The notes below the pieces were generated by a model. That model had not been told where the DNA came from, made no database searches, and saw only the letters and a list, made by a program, of their open reading frames with translations. Below are positions 27,401 through 34,902 of a DNA stretch of 64,000 nucleotides, piece after piece. A program made the translations under genes and the position numbers. Source of the DNA: Acidobacteriaceae bacterium (GTDB lineage Bacteria; Acidobacteriota; Terriglobia; Terriglobales; Acidobacteriaceae); NCBI GenBank assembly GCA_025350325.1, contig JANXYB010000082.1:55426-119425 (forward strand), given 5' to 3'. Numbering within the stretch: position 1 is the first letter of the stretch; each line of letters begins with the position of its first letter.

Positions 27401-27662
27401 CAACGTGTCACGCGATGCTCTTACCGGCCCGGGATTGTCAGAACTGGATTTCTCAGCGTCGAAGAACTCACACATCACCGAGCGCCTTGGATTGCAATTC
27501 CGCGCTGAATTCTTCAACGTCCTCAACCATACAAATTTTATGACTCCCAATGAAGTGGTCTACACTTCGGCAACTTCGGGAATTTCGCCGACAGCAGGGC
27601 TGGTGACCGCAACATCGACAGCGTCTCGGCAGATTCAGTTCGGCGCCAAGCTGCAATTCTAG
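24495..27662 (+). CDS. Oar-like TonB-dependent receptor with CarboxypepD_reg domain
   Basis: The 1055-residue protein starts at a GTG (24495) preceded by AGGAGG with 4 bases between; the ATG two bases earlier is followed at once by a stop. It has a signal peptide (LNYLFITLFFAGIVAHA), a carboxypeptidase-regulatory domain (GGTISGSVRETTGATLTGAT to about residue 115), a plug (KELPLNGRSYDELLTLNPA, NLFLLNGIEYTG) and a barrel ending RQIQFGAKLQF with the C-terminal Phe expected for Bam-dependent insertion. It is shorter than the receptor at 3610 and differs in the plug, so the substrates probably differ. The Cys-rich leader and terminator upstream suggest control by cysteine or sulfur supply; if so, the cargo may be a sulfur compound, but this is inference. 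Confidence 0.93.
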   Translation: MKLATKLNYLFITLFFAGIVAHAQVVGGTISGSVRETTGATLTGATVIVRQVETGAARRLTTGADGRFFAPSVPVGAYTISVAHDGFAYQQRNGISLTVGQSLQLDFVLGVEAVQQSVEVDATSETVNTKTQPTAGLIDERQVKELPLNGRSYDELLTLNPATVNYSNERSGSVGTSNSSVGNMFAVSGRRPQDNLFLLNGIEYTGASLINVTPGGTSGQLLGVDAVREFNVVSDTYGAGYGKRDGAQVSIVTTSGTNQFHGTAFEFVRNSALDARNYFDFGSIPEFQRNQFGGSLGGPIRREKAFVFGNYEGFRQNWGLSSVTLVPDDQARQGFLPNGAGVEQYVGVDPPVQPLLALWPAVNGPELGAGIAESFSHPKQRIHEDFGTTRFDQNLSGNDLLFAVYTVDDSSADTPSQNPLSYVNESLREQVLSLQEQHVLLPSLLNTARIGYSRASYFFTGYSPVNLPGWVTGKPIGAIVISGSTASNGASQITQAGSNVGSNNKAARNLFTLEDHVYWSHGRHQVEAGLWLQRIQSNDLLAQNQYGQASFSTLKSFLQGTVATFTVVPSPTELGWRSIEGAGFVEDTVKIAPRLELRAGFRAESTNGWNETQGRASNYAITDGVLQTQPVIGSSALTTNRARFLPAPRVGFAWDVWGNGKTAVRGGVGLYHGLLDTLDYRLDQTAPYNTSESIKNVAVQNLQITPGTPPLAGTKVSPSNVQPDIATPAVLTWSLRIEQEVAPRTSLTVGYVGSHGYHQILSEDMNEPVPTVQADGTIYYPAGSQNANPNLANSTSWVSQGVGLYNSLIVDVRRSFASGFQFRGNYTYAKNLDDGSAWNTSVSGNTPAFVELPLRPKLDWGPAATDVRHAASINASYELPFGPHHHFLKNAAAPVNLAVAGWTASVIVNLQSGFPFSPQLGYNPTGNGDTRNPVRPNWNPDFRGNLYPRKASGYFNPQAFLPPATGTFGNVSRDALTGPGLSELDFSASKNSHITERLGLQFRAEFFNVLNHTNFMTPNEVVYTSATSGISPTAGLVTATSTASRQIQFGAKLQF

Positions 27663-27698
27663 TAAGTTGAAGCTCTTTTAGGCTCCACCGGTCGTCAT

Positions 27699-29567
27699 TC
27701 AAATCGAAGTTTGCAAAATGCGATTCAGTCTTTGAACAAACATTGCCGGATCATGGAGCGGTACGCCTTCCATGAGCAGTGCTTGGTCAAGCAGCAGCCA
27801 TGATGCATCTTCGGCGACTGCATCGGCCGGCCGCAGCAGCAGCTTCTTAACAATCTCGTGATCGGGATTGATCTCAAGCGTCGGTTTGGGCGCAGGAATG
27901 TCTTTCTGCCCCATCGCACGCAGCATCTGCTGCATTTTCATCGAAGGTTCATCTTCGTCAGAGACGATGCAGGACGGACTATCGGCGAGCCGCACGGATG
28001 CGCGCACATCTTTAACGCGATCGCCGAGCGTTGCTTTCATCTTGTCCAGTAGCGGCTTGAGCAGGTCGGTGTTATCAGGCGCGGCCGCGACTTTGAGATC
28101 TTCGTCGGTAGAAGATTTGTTGACGGCCTTAAGCTCGACGTCGGTGTACTTGTCGATTCCGGAGAAAACGATTTCATCGATGTCGTCGTCGAGAATCAGA
28201 ACTTCGAGATTCTTCTTCTTGTAAATCTCGAGTAAGGGCGATGTCCGCAACAGCGATTCAGCACCGCCGGTGATGTAATAAATCCCTTTCTGCCCCTCTT
28301 TCATGCGCGACTTTACATCGGCAAGGCTGGTGAGCCCCGCGACTTCTGTTGACTTGAACCGAATGAGTTCGAGCAGTGTTTCACGATTGGCAAAATCGTT
28401 GTAGAGCCCTTCTTTGAGCGACCGATTGTATTCGGTGATGAACTTGACATAATCGTCCAACCGGTTCGCCGCAGCGCTCTTCAATTCAGACAGAATCTTC
28501 TTAACGCTGGCAGTGCGGATGCTCGCGAGGACGCGATTCTGCTGAAGAATCTCGCGACTCACATTGAGCGGCAGATCTTCACTATCGATGATGCCCCGTA
28601 TAAAGCGCAGGTATGGGGGCAGCAGTTCTTTCGAGTCATCCATGATAAAGATGCGGTTGACATACAGCTTTACCCCGCCCTTGTATTCGGATTGGTAAAG
28701 ATCGAGAGGGGCCTTGGCGGGAACGTAGAAAAGCGTTGTGTACTCCAGGCTGCCCTCAGCCTTGGTGTGAAACCAGAACAGGGGGTTCTCCCAGTCCCCC
28801 GAAATCGATTTGTAAAGTTCCTGATAGTCGTCCTGTGTAAGTTCAGCCTTTGGTCGACGCCACATCGCGCTCGCCGCATTGACCTGCTCGGTAGTACGCG
28901 TCTTGATTGACTTCTTATCGGTTTCGTTCCACTCACTCTTGTCATATGTGAGAAAGATGGGGAACGCAATGTGATTGGAATACTTCTTTACGATCTCTTG
29001 CAAGCGCCAGCTATTGGCGTATTGGGCGGCGCCCTCTTCGTTGAAGTGAACCAGTACAGTCGTGCCTGGGGCGGGACGCTCTGCAGGTTCGATTTCAAAG
29101 CCGGTCTTACCGTCGCTGATCCAGCGCCAGGCTTTGTCTTCTCCTGCCTTGCGCGAGACGACCTCGACGCTATCAGCAACCATGAAGGCGCTGTAGAACC
29201 CAACTCCAAATTGTCCGATGAGATTCGAGTCTCTCTTCGTGTCGCCGGACAGTTGCGACAGAAAGTTTTTGGTCCCGGAGCGGGCAATGGTGCCGAGATG
29301 CGAGATCAGATCCTCTTCACTCATGCCAATGCCCGAATCGGCAATGGTGAGTGTCTTCTTGTCTTCATCCAGCTCGAGATCGATGCGCGGATCGAATGGA
29401 AGGGATTTGTAGGCGTCGTCAACCAGAGTCAGGTGGCGCAGTTTATCGAGGGCGTCGGAAGAATTTGAAATCAGTTCGCGCAAAAAGATTTCGGGATGCG
29501 AATAGAGCGAGTGGACGATGAGTTGAAGGAGTTGTTCGACTTCGGTTTGAAATTCGCGCTTTGACAT
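27699..29567 (-). CDS. htpG: HtpG, bacterial Hsp90 chaperone
   Basis: The 622-residue protein matches HtpG throughout. The GHKL ATPase domain is seen in ELISNSSDALDKLRH, LTIADSGIGMSEEDL and GQFGVGFYSAFMVAD; the middle domain in VKLYVNRIFIMDD and LPLNVSREILQQNR; and the C-terminal dimerisation domain near the end. It is an ATP-dependent cytosolic chaperone for late folding of client proteins. Length is normal for bacterial Hsp90. It lies 126 bases downstream of an Hsp70-like gene on the same strand. No CIRCE or sigma-32-type element was recognised in that gap, although 29590-29690 could contain a promoter. It is convergent with the receptor gene, with 36 bases between. Confidence 0.97.
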   Translation of the reverse strand: MSKREFQTEVEQLLQLIVHSLYSHPEIFLRELISNSSDALDKLRHLTLVDDAYKSLPFDPRIDLELDEDKKTLTIADSGIGMSEEDLISHLGTIARSGTKNFLSQLSGDTKRDSNLIGQFGVGFYSAFMVADSVEVVSRKAGEDKAWRWISDGKTGFEIEPAERPAPGTTVLVHFNEEGAAQYANSWRLQEIVKKYSNHIAFPIFLTYDKSEWNETDKKSIKTRTTEQVNAASAMWRRPKAELTQDDYQELYKSISGDWENPLFWFHTKAEGSLEYTTLFYVPAKAPLDLYQSEYKGGVKLYVNRIFIMDDSKELLPPYLRFIRGIIDSEDLPLNVSREILQQNRVLASIRTASVKKILSELKSAAANRLDDYVKFITEYNRSLKEGLYNDFANRETLLELIRFKSTEVAGLTSLADVKSRMKEGQKGIYYITGGAESLLRTSPLLEIYKKKNLEVLILDDDIDEIVFSGIDKYTDVELKAVNKSSTDEDLKVAAAPDNTDLLKPLLDKMKATLGDRVKDVRASVRLADSPSCIVSDEDEPSMKMQQMLRAMGQKDIPAPKPTLEINPDHEIVKKLLLRPADAVAEDASWLLLDQALLMEGVPLHDPAMFVQRLNRILQTSI

Positions 29568-29693
29568 AAATGTTTATCACCAACATCTTTAAATATAAAG
29601 CGCCGGGCTGGGCTGAGGAAACGCGCAGTCGAATAGGTGGTTTGCAAATGCAGTTGGCCGCGGTAAGGCCCCATCGTCGCTTTCTCGATCGCC

Positions 29694-31028
29694 TTACAGT
29701 CCGTTGTGAGACGCTCTGATTGTTTCTGCCGCGCGAAGAGCGAGCCCATGCGCTACAGATGTAAATTCGTTTCCACCGCTGCTGCGCTCGCGACCAAACC
29801 GCTTGTCAAAAATACTACGCACCGCGGGGACAAACGAACTGCCACCAGTAAGGAAGACGCGGTCAACCTGGCTGGCGAGAATACCGCACGTTTTGAGAAG
29901 CGTGTCGATGCACCGCTCGATAGCACGCAGTTCATCGGCGATCCACAATTCAAAGTCATCCCGCGAAATCGGTATCGTGAGATCCATGCTTCCATCGCGA
30001 AACCGGAACACAGCATTAGCGCTGCGCGATAATTCGAACTTCACTTTCTGCACAGCGTGATGAAGTTGATATCCAAGGTCCTCATCTATGAGTGCAATGA
30101 GAGCTTCGATCTTTTCCGGCTCGAGCGCACGAGCGCGAGCGCTCTTCAAAATTTCGCGCACATTGTTGGTGCGCAGAAAAGAAAGGTAATGCCAGCGTTC
30201 CAGGTTGGCATAGATCCACGCAGGCACAGCGGGCAGCAGTTTGTTCAACGACCGCGCTTCAGAATCGGAGCCGAGTGCAGGCGAGACTAGCTTGTGCACG
30301 ATGCGTGCGTCGAAAGCATCGCCTGCCAGCCCGACACCACTGTTGCCCAGAAGATCGTCGGGCGTCCGACCGCGCCTGCGAACTGCGGGGCCTACACGCA
30401 GCAGCGAAAAGTCGCTTGTCCCTCCGCCGAAGTCGCCAATGAGAATCAGCTCGTCGCGTGTGAGCGTTGATTCATAAGCGTACGCAGCGGCGACCGGCTC
30501 GAATTCAAAATCAACATCTTCAAATCCAGCCAGCGTAAATGCCTGCCGCAATCGACTGACGGCAAACTCGTCGTCTGCTGGCGTTTCAGCCCCAACAAAT
30601 CTTATTGGCCGCCCCACTGTCGCCCGATGAATGGACTTGCCTGACTGCTCCTCCGCGGCTTTGCGCAGATCTTTGAGCATGCGCGCGATCAGATCTTCAA
30701 GCTTGTGGCGGCGGCCGAAAATCTCGGTGCCCGAAAGTGTGCGGCTGGCCAAGTGCGACTTGAGCGATTGGATAAGCCTGCCTTTTTCTTCAACCTCGAG
30801 GTATCGGTCGATTGCGGGCTGGCCTGTGAAAGATGCGGTTCGCTTCATCCCGCCAGCAGCTCTGATTTGTTCGAAATAGAGAATGGACCGCACCGAGGGC
30901 GTGACGCTTTCGCCTGCAGAAAATGAGACAAGTTGAACCGCGCCCGCGCCGCTGACGATCGCGACGGAGCTGTTCGTAGTGCCAAAGTCGATCCCGATCG
31001 CGTCGGGCAAATTTTGATTACGCTGCAC
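29694..31028 (-). CDS. Hsp70-like ATPase, YegD type
   Basis: This 444-residue protein has the actin/Hsp70 ATPase motifs: phosphate 1 IGIDFGTTNSSVAI near residue 12, phosphate 2 LIGDFGGGTSDFSLLRV near residue 195, and adenosine-binding VFLTGGSSFVPAVR near residue 390. It lacks the substrate-binding domain and lid of DnaK, which make DnaK about 190 residues longer. The insertion pattern agrees with the YegD group, whose clients are unknown. There are no dnaJ or grpE genes nearby. Its position just before htpG on the same strand suggests coordinated expression of two chaperone ATPases, though 126 bases lie between them. Confidence 0.88.
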   Translation of the reverse strand: MQRNQNLPDAIGIDFGTTNSSVAIVSGAGAVQLVSFSAGESVTPSVRSILYFEQIRAAGGMKRTASFTGQPAIDRYLEVEEKGRLIQSLKSHLASRTLSGTEIFGRRHKLEDLIARMLKDLRKAAEEQSGKSIHRATVGRPIRFVGAETPADDEFAVSRLRQAFTLAGFEDVDFEFEPVAAAYAYESTLTRDELILIGDFGGGTSDFSLLRVGPAVRRRGRTPDDLLGNSGVGLAGDAFDARIVHKLVSPALGSDSEARSLNKLLPAVPAWIYANLERWHYLSFLRTNNVREILKSARARALEPEKIEALIALIDEDLGYQLHHAVQKVKFELSRSANAVFRFRDGSMDLTIPISRDDFELWIADELRAIERCIDTLLKTCGILASQVDRVFLTGGSSFVPAVRSIFDKRFGRERSSGGNEFTSVAHGLALRAAETIRASHNGL

Positions 31029-31181
31029 GCTTGCCTGCTCTTTTGAATCGGAAACACTAGAACACCGATGTCCCGGCGGCAGCTGGCCGGCGGCTCACGA
31101 ATGCGCCGGAGTTGCCATCAACATTGATGATCGCAGGCTTCGCTTGTAATCTGTAAATTTTTCAACGTCAATCTAAGGTCG

Positions 31182-33515
31182 CTACACGCGCACTTTCCAT
31201 TTGGATGAAAGCGCGGCAAGCGTCTGGTCCAGCGTCGCTTGCGGCTTGGCTCGCGGAACAGATGCGGGCACGCGGGCAGCGTGCGGGTCAGGTAACGTCA
31301 GCGCCTTGACAGATAGTGCGATACGCTTTGACTTTGTATCTACGCTGATTACTCTCACTTTGACTATCTGCCCAGTTTTAACCGCTTCAGCTGGATCCTT
31401 GATATAGCGATTGGATAACTCGCTGATGTGAACCAGCCCATCCTGATGAACGCCGATGTCGACGAAAGCCCCGAACTTGGTCACGTTGGTGACCACACCC
31501 TCGAGTACCATACCTGGCTGCACATCCGCGATTTCGCGTACGCCATCATGAAAGACTGGCGCCCCAAACTTATCGCGCGGGTCCCGGCCAGGCTTGCGCA
31601 GTTCCGCGAGGATATCGCAGAGCGTGTAGGTGCCCGCTGCAAATTGCTTGGGGTCGACCTTCTCAAGAACCTGCGGATGTTGAATGATTTCCTTCACCGA
31701 TGTCTGGAGCGACTCGGCAATCTTTTCGACCAGAGGGTACGACTCAGGATGCACAGCAGTCATGTCGAGAGGATTATCACCGTCGCGAATACGCAAGAAT
31801 CCTGCGGCCTGCTCATATGTTTTCGGCCCGATCCCCGGAACTTGCATCACCTGGTTGCGGCAGCGGAAGCTTCCCTTCTCATTGCGATAGGTGACGATGC
31901 TAAGCGCAGTGCGTTCCGTAATTCCTGCAACGTGGCGGAGCAGCGTCCATGACGACGTGTTGAGGTCGACTCCGACTTTGTTTACGCAGCTCTCAATCAC
32001 GGTTTGAAGCGATTGAGCTAATTGGCGTTGATCCACATCATGCTGATACTGACCCACACCGATGGATTTTGGATCGACCTTGACCAGTTCAGAGAGCGGA
32101 TCTTGGAGGCGGCGCGCGATCGAGATCGCTCCGCGCACTGTGAGATCTAGATCGGGAAACTCCTGCCTTGCCACGTCCGATGCAGAATAGACGCTGGCGC
32201 CGGCCTCGCTCACTGTGACTGAGAAGATATCGTTAATTCCCTTGTCACGCAAAAACTCACGTACAAACGCATCTGTCTCGCGCGAGGCAGTGCCGTTGCC
32301 AATCGCGATGGCACGCACATGGTGTTGACGCAGCAATGCTTCAAGTTTTGATATTGCTTCTGCATTGCCGTGCTTGCTGGTGTGAAGATAAAAAACGTCA
32401 TGCGCTCGCAGCTTGCCGGTTTCATCAACAACTGCAATTTTGCAGCCAGTGCGAATACCAGGATCGATGCCGAGCACGCAGATCGGGCCGGCTGGAGGAG
32501 CCAGCAGGATGTTGTACAGATTGTCACGAAAGACCTGAATGGCTTCTGTGTCTGAGCGCCGTTTCACTTCCATGCGAATGTCGGCCTGAATCGATGAATC
32601 GAGCAGGCGTTTCCATGCGTCGTTGATCGCTTGTTCGAGTTGTGGCGTCCAATCGCCGCGCAGGCACATCACATGTCGCTCGATGATCACGATAGCTCTC
32701 TTCGAATCGACCTCGATCAGAAAGTAGAGCACGTGCTCACCCTCGCCGCGACGGATAGCCAGCATGCGATGTGAGGGGATAGTTTTTACCGGCTCTTTGT
32801 AGTCGTAATACATTTTGAACTTTTGCTGTTCATCGACCGCATCCGTGCACTTGCGACTGACTACGATGCCCTCATCGAATACAAAGTTGCGAAGGGCTTT
32901 GCGAAGATCTGCGTCTTCGCTGATCCACTCGGCAACGATATGGCGCGAGCCCTCAAGTGCCTCCTCGGCCGTGGCCACGTTCAAATCTGCATTCACAAAT
33001 CTACCAGCGAAAACCGACAATGGGTCTGCAGTTCGCTGTTGCGCCCAGAGATATGCGGCGAGCGGCTCCAGGCCTTTCTCGCGAGCAATTGTAGCCTTGG
33101 TGCGGCGGCGTGGCTTGTATGGGAGATAGAGGTCTTCAAGCTCACTCTTGTCGAGCGTCGCTTCAATGCGGGCCTTGAGGTCGTCTGTAAGCTTGCCTTG
33201 CTCAGCGATCGAGGCCAGGATAGTGTCGCGTCGTTCGCACAAGTCGCGGAAGTAGATGAGTCTTTCTTCGATGGTCCGAATCTGCACCTCATCGAGATTG
33301 CCTGTTGCCTCTTTGCGGTAACGCGCAATGAACGGAACGGTACCGCCGTCGTCGAGCAATTCAATAACCGCGACGAGCCCGCGCATCGGCACATTTATTG
33401 TCTGAGCCATGTGTAGAAGAGTGGCCGGAGTGAGATTCTGTTTGACTGTCATTGGGGGTCTTCGTTCATCGTACATCCTCAGCCGGTGGAAATTCGCAGG
33501 CGCAGTCGCAAGCAT
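31182..33515 (-). CDS. tex: Tex, S1-domain RNA-binding transcription accessory protein
   Basis: The 777-residue protein contains the Tex N-terminal helical region (GTVPFIARYRKEATGNLDEVQ), the YqgF-like RNase H fold (CVLGIDPGIRTGCKIAVVDE), a helix-hairpin-helix part (MQVPGIGPKTYEQAAGFLRI) and a C-terminal S1 domain (VLEGVVTNVTKFGAFVDIGV). Tex binds nucleic acid and affects transcription elongation and stress tolerance; bacterial Tex proteins are usually about 720-790 residues. ATGs at 33515, 33476 and 33452 are all in frame. Family alignment favours one of the two inner starts, but no strong ribosome binding site decides between them. It lies 109 bases downstream of mutY. Confidence 0.95.
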   Translation of the reverse strand: MLATAPANFHRLRMYDERRPPMTVKQNLTPATLLHMAQTINVPMRGLVAVIELLDDGGTVPFIARYRKEATGNLDEVQIRTIEERLIYFRDLCERRDTILASIAEQGKLTDDLKARIEATLDKSELEDLYLPYKPRRRTKATIAREKGLEPLAAYLWAQQRTADPLSVFAGRFVNADLNVATAEEALEGSRHIVAEWISEDADLRKALRNFVFDEGIVVSRKCTDAVDEQQKFKMYYDYKEPVKTIPSHRMLAIRRGEGEHVLYFLIEVDSKRAIVIIERHVMCLRGDWTPQLEQAINDAWKRLLDSSIQADIRMEVKRRSDTEAIQVFRDNLYNILLAPPAGPICVLGIDPGIRTGCKIAVVDETGKLRAHDVFYLHTSKHGNAEAISKLEALLRQHHVRAIAIGNGTASRETDAFVREFLRDKGINDIFSVTVSEAGASVYSASDVARQEFPDLDLTVRGAISIARRLQDPLSELVKVDPKSIGVGQYQHDVDQRQLAQSLQTVIESCVNKVGVDLNTSSWTLLRHVAGITERTALSIVTYRNEKGSFRCRNQVMQVPGIGPKTYEQAAGFLRIRDGDNPLDMTAVHPESYPLVEKIAESLQTSVKEIIQHPQVLEKVDPKQFAAGTYTLCDILAELRKPGRDPRDKFGAPVFHDGVREIADVQPGMVLEGVVTNVTKFGAFVDIGVHQDGLVHISELSNRYIKDPAEAVKTGQIVKVRVISVDTKSKRIALSVKALTLPDPHAARVPASVPRAKPQATLDQTLAALSSKWKVRV

Positions 33516-33624
33516 TCTTCATTCCGAGACGACCAGCAGAAACGTATACCAATGATTCATTAAGAATAAAAAAATCGACACTGCTATATATCTTTGAGCA
33601 GCAAGGGATCTACGCAGCGCATGC

Positions 33625-34734
33625 TTACTTATCTCGCTCCGCACTTGACGCAACGAGGCGAACAAGCCCTGTAGACGGTCGATCGCCCGCAATGAAATTG
33701 GCGCGCGACAGAATTTTTCGAGCCAGTCCGGTGAGCGCCATATGGGCGGCTTCTTCAAGACGAACCCAGCGGCGAAGTCCGCCTGCCTCGGTCAGCACAT
33801 CGACTTCCGATTCGACAACAGAACGCACCCTGACAACATAATTAACCTGCATGATCGCATGGCGAACAGTCATGCGCAGGTCCTCTTCCGCGACAACGGG
33901 CTCACTCAACACGGGAAGTTGCCACATATCGCGCATCACAGAATGGGATGGAGGGCGTTGTTCGAGCAGCACTTCGTCAACATTCGAATTGCGGCCAGGC
34001 CCCAACCGCACAGCGAGCGCGCATGCTATTTCCTGTGTGATCATGCGCGGTCGCGGCGGCGTGCGGTGCTCGCCCAGCGTCACGCATTCAGTGGCCAGGG
34101 GGCACACCAGGCACTGCGGATTGCGAGGCAGACAAACGGTCGCACCCAGTTCCATTACAGCCTGATTGAAGTCGCCGGGATGAGCTGGATCGACAAGTTG
34201 GTTAGCAAGGGTCTCAACCTTGCGGCGCAAGTCGCCGGCCTCTTCCCGGCTTGATGTGTGCCAGCCCTCGAGACGCGAGAGCACGCGCTCTACATTGCCA
34301 TCGACCACGGCGATCCGTTCACCATACGCGATGCTCGCAACTGCTGCGGCGGTGTAGGATCCTATGCCCGGCAACGACAGCAATTCTTCTGCACTGGTTG
34401 GAAGACGGCCGTTGAATTTCGCTGCTACTGACTGGGCGGCTTTATGCAGCATGCGTGCCCGGCGATAGTAGCCAAGACCACTCCACAGGGCAAGCACTTC
34501 CTGCTCCTCAGCCGTCGCCAATGTAATCACATCAGGGAACCGTGTGAGGAATGCTTTGTAGCGCTCGATCACCACGGCCACGCGGGTCTGCTGCAGCATG
34601 ATCTCTGAAACCCAGATGGCGTATGGATCGGTGGTTCGCCGCCACGGCAGGTCGCGCCGGTTGGCTTCGTACCACTGCAGCAGTGCCATGCGAAGGCGCT
34701 CAACCTGCAGAGGAGTATGGTGCGCCCTGGCCAT
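33625..34734 (-). CDS. mutY: MutY, A/G-specific adenine DNA glycosylase
   Basis: The 369-residue enzyme removes adenine paired with 8-oxoguanine. It shows the MutY start PWRRTTDPYAIWVSEIMLQQTRV with catalytic E44, the helix-hairpin-helix LPGIGSYTAAAV, the catalytic aspartate D145 in VVDGNVERVL, and the four cysteines of the 4Fe-4S cluster in CLPRNPQCLVCPLATEC. A C-terminal NUDIX-like domain (residues about 230-345) recognises 8-oxoG. Length is typical. It lies 168 bases after alaS and before tex on the same strand. The gap 34735-34902 shows nothing I recognise. Confidence 0.96.
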   Translation of the reverse strand: MARAHHTPLQVERLRMALLQWYEANRRDLPWRRTTDPYAIWVSEIMLQQTRVAVVIERYKAFLTRFPDVITLATAEEQEVLALWSGLGYYRRARMLHKAAQSVAAKFNGRLPTSAEELLSLPGIGSYTAAAVASIAYGERIAVVDGNVERVLSRLEGWHTSSREEAGDLRRKVETLANQLVDPAHPGDFNQAVMELGATVCLPRNPQCLVCPLATECVTLGEHRTPPRPRMITQEIACALAVRLGPGRNSNVDEVLLEQRPPSHSVMRDMWQLPVLSEPVVAEEDLRMTVRHAIMQVNYVVRVRSVVESEVDVLTEAGGLRRWVRLEEAAHMALTGLARKILSRANFIAGDRPSTGLVRLVASSAERDK

Positions 34735-34902
34735 GCGCCCAGATTAAGGCATGGCGGCGCTTACGTGCACGCTCTATGGTCAAGGCAGGTCTTTTGCCAG
34801 CTGTTTCCCGCGACTGTTAATGCAACGGAACACCCACCGAGCCGTTGCGACAAGAGCAACGACCAGTCCCGAACGGAGCTTAGCGCAAATATGAAAAACA
34901 AA

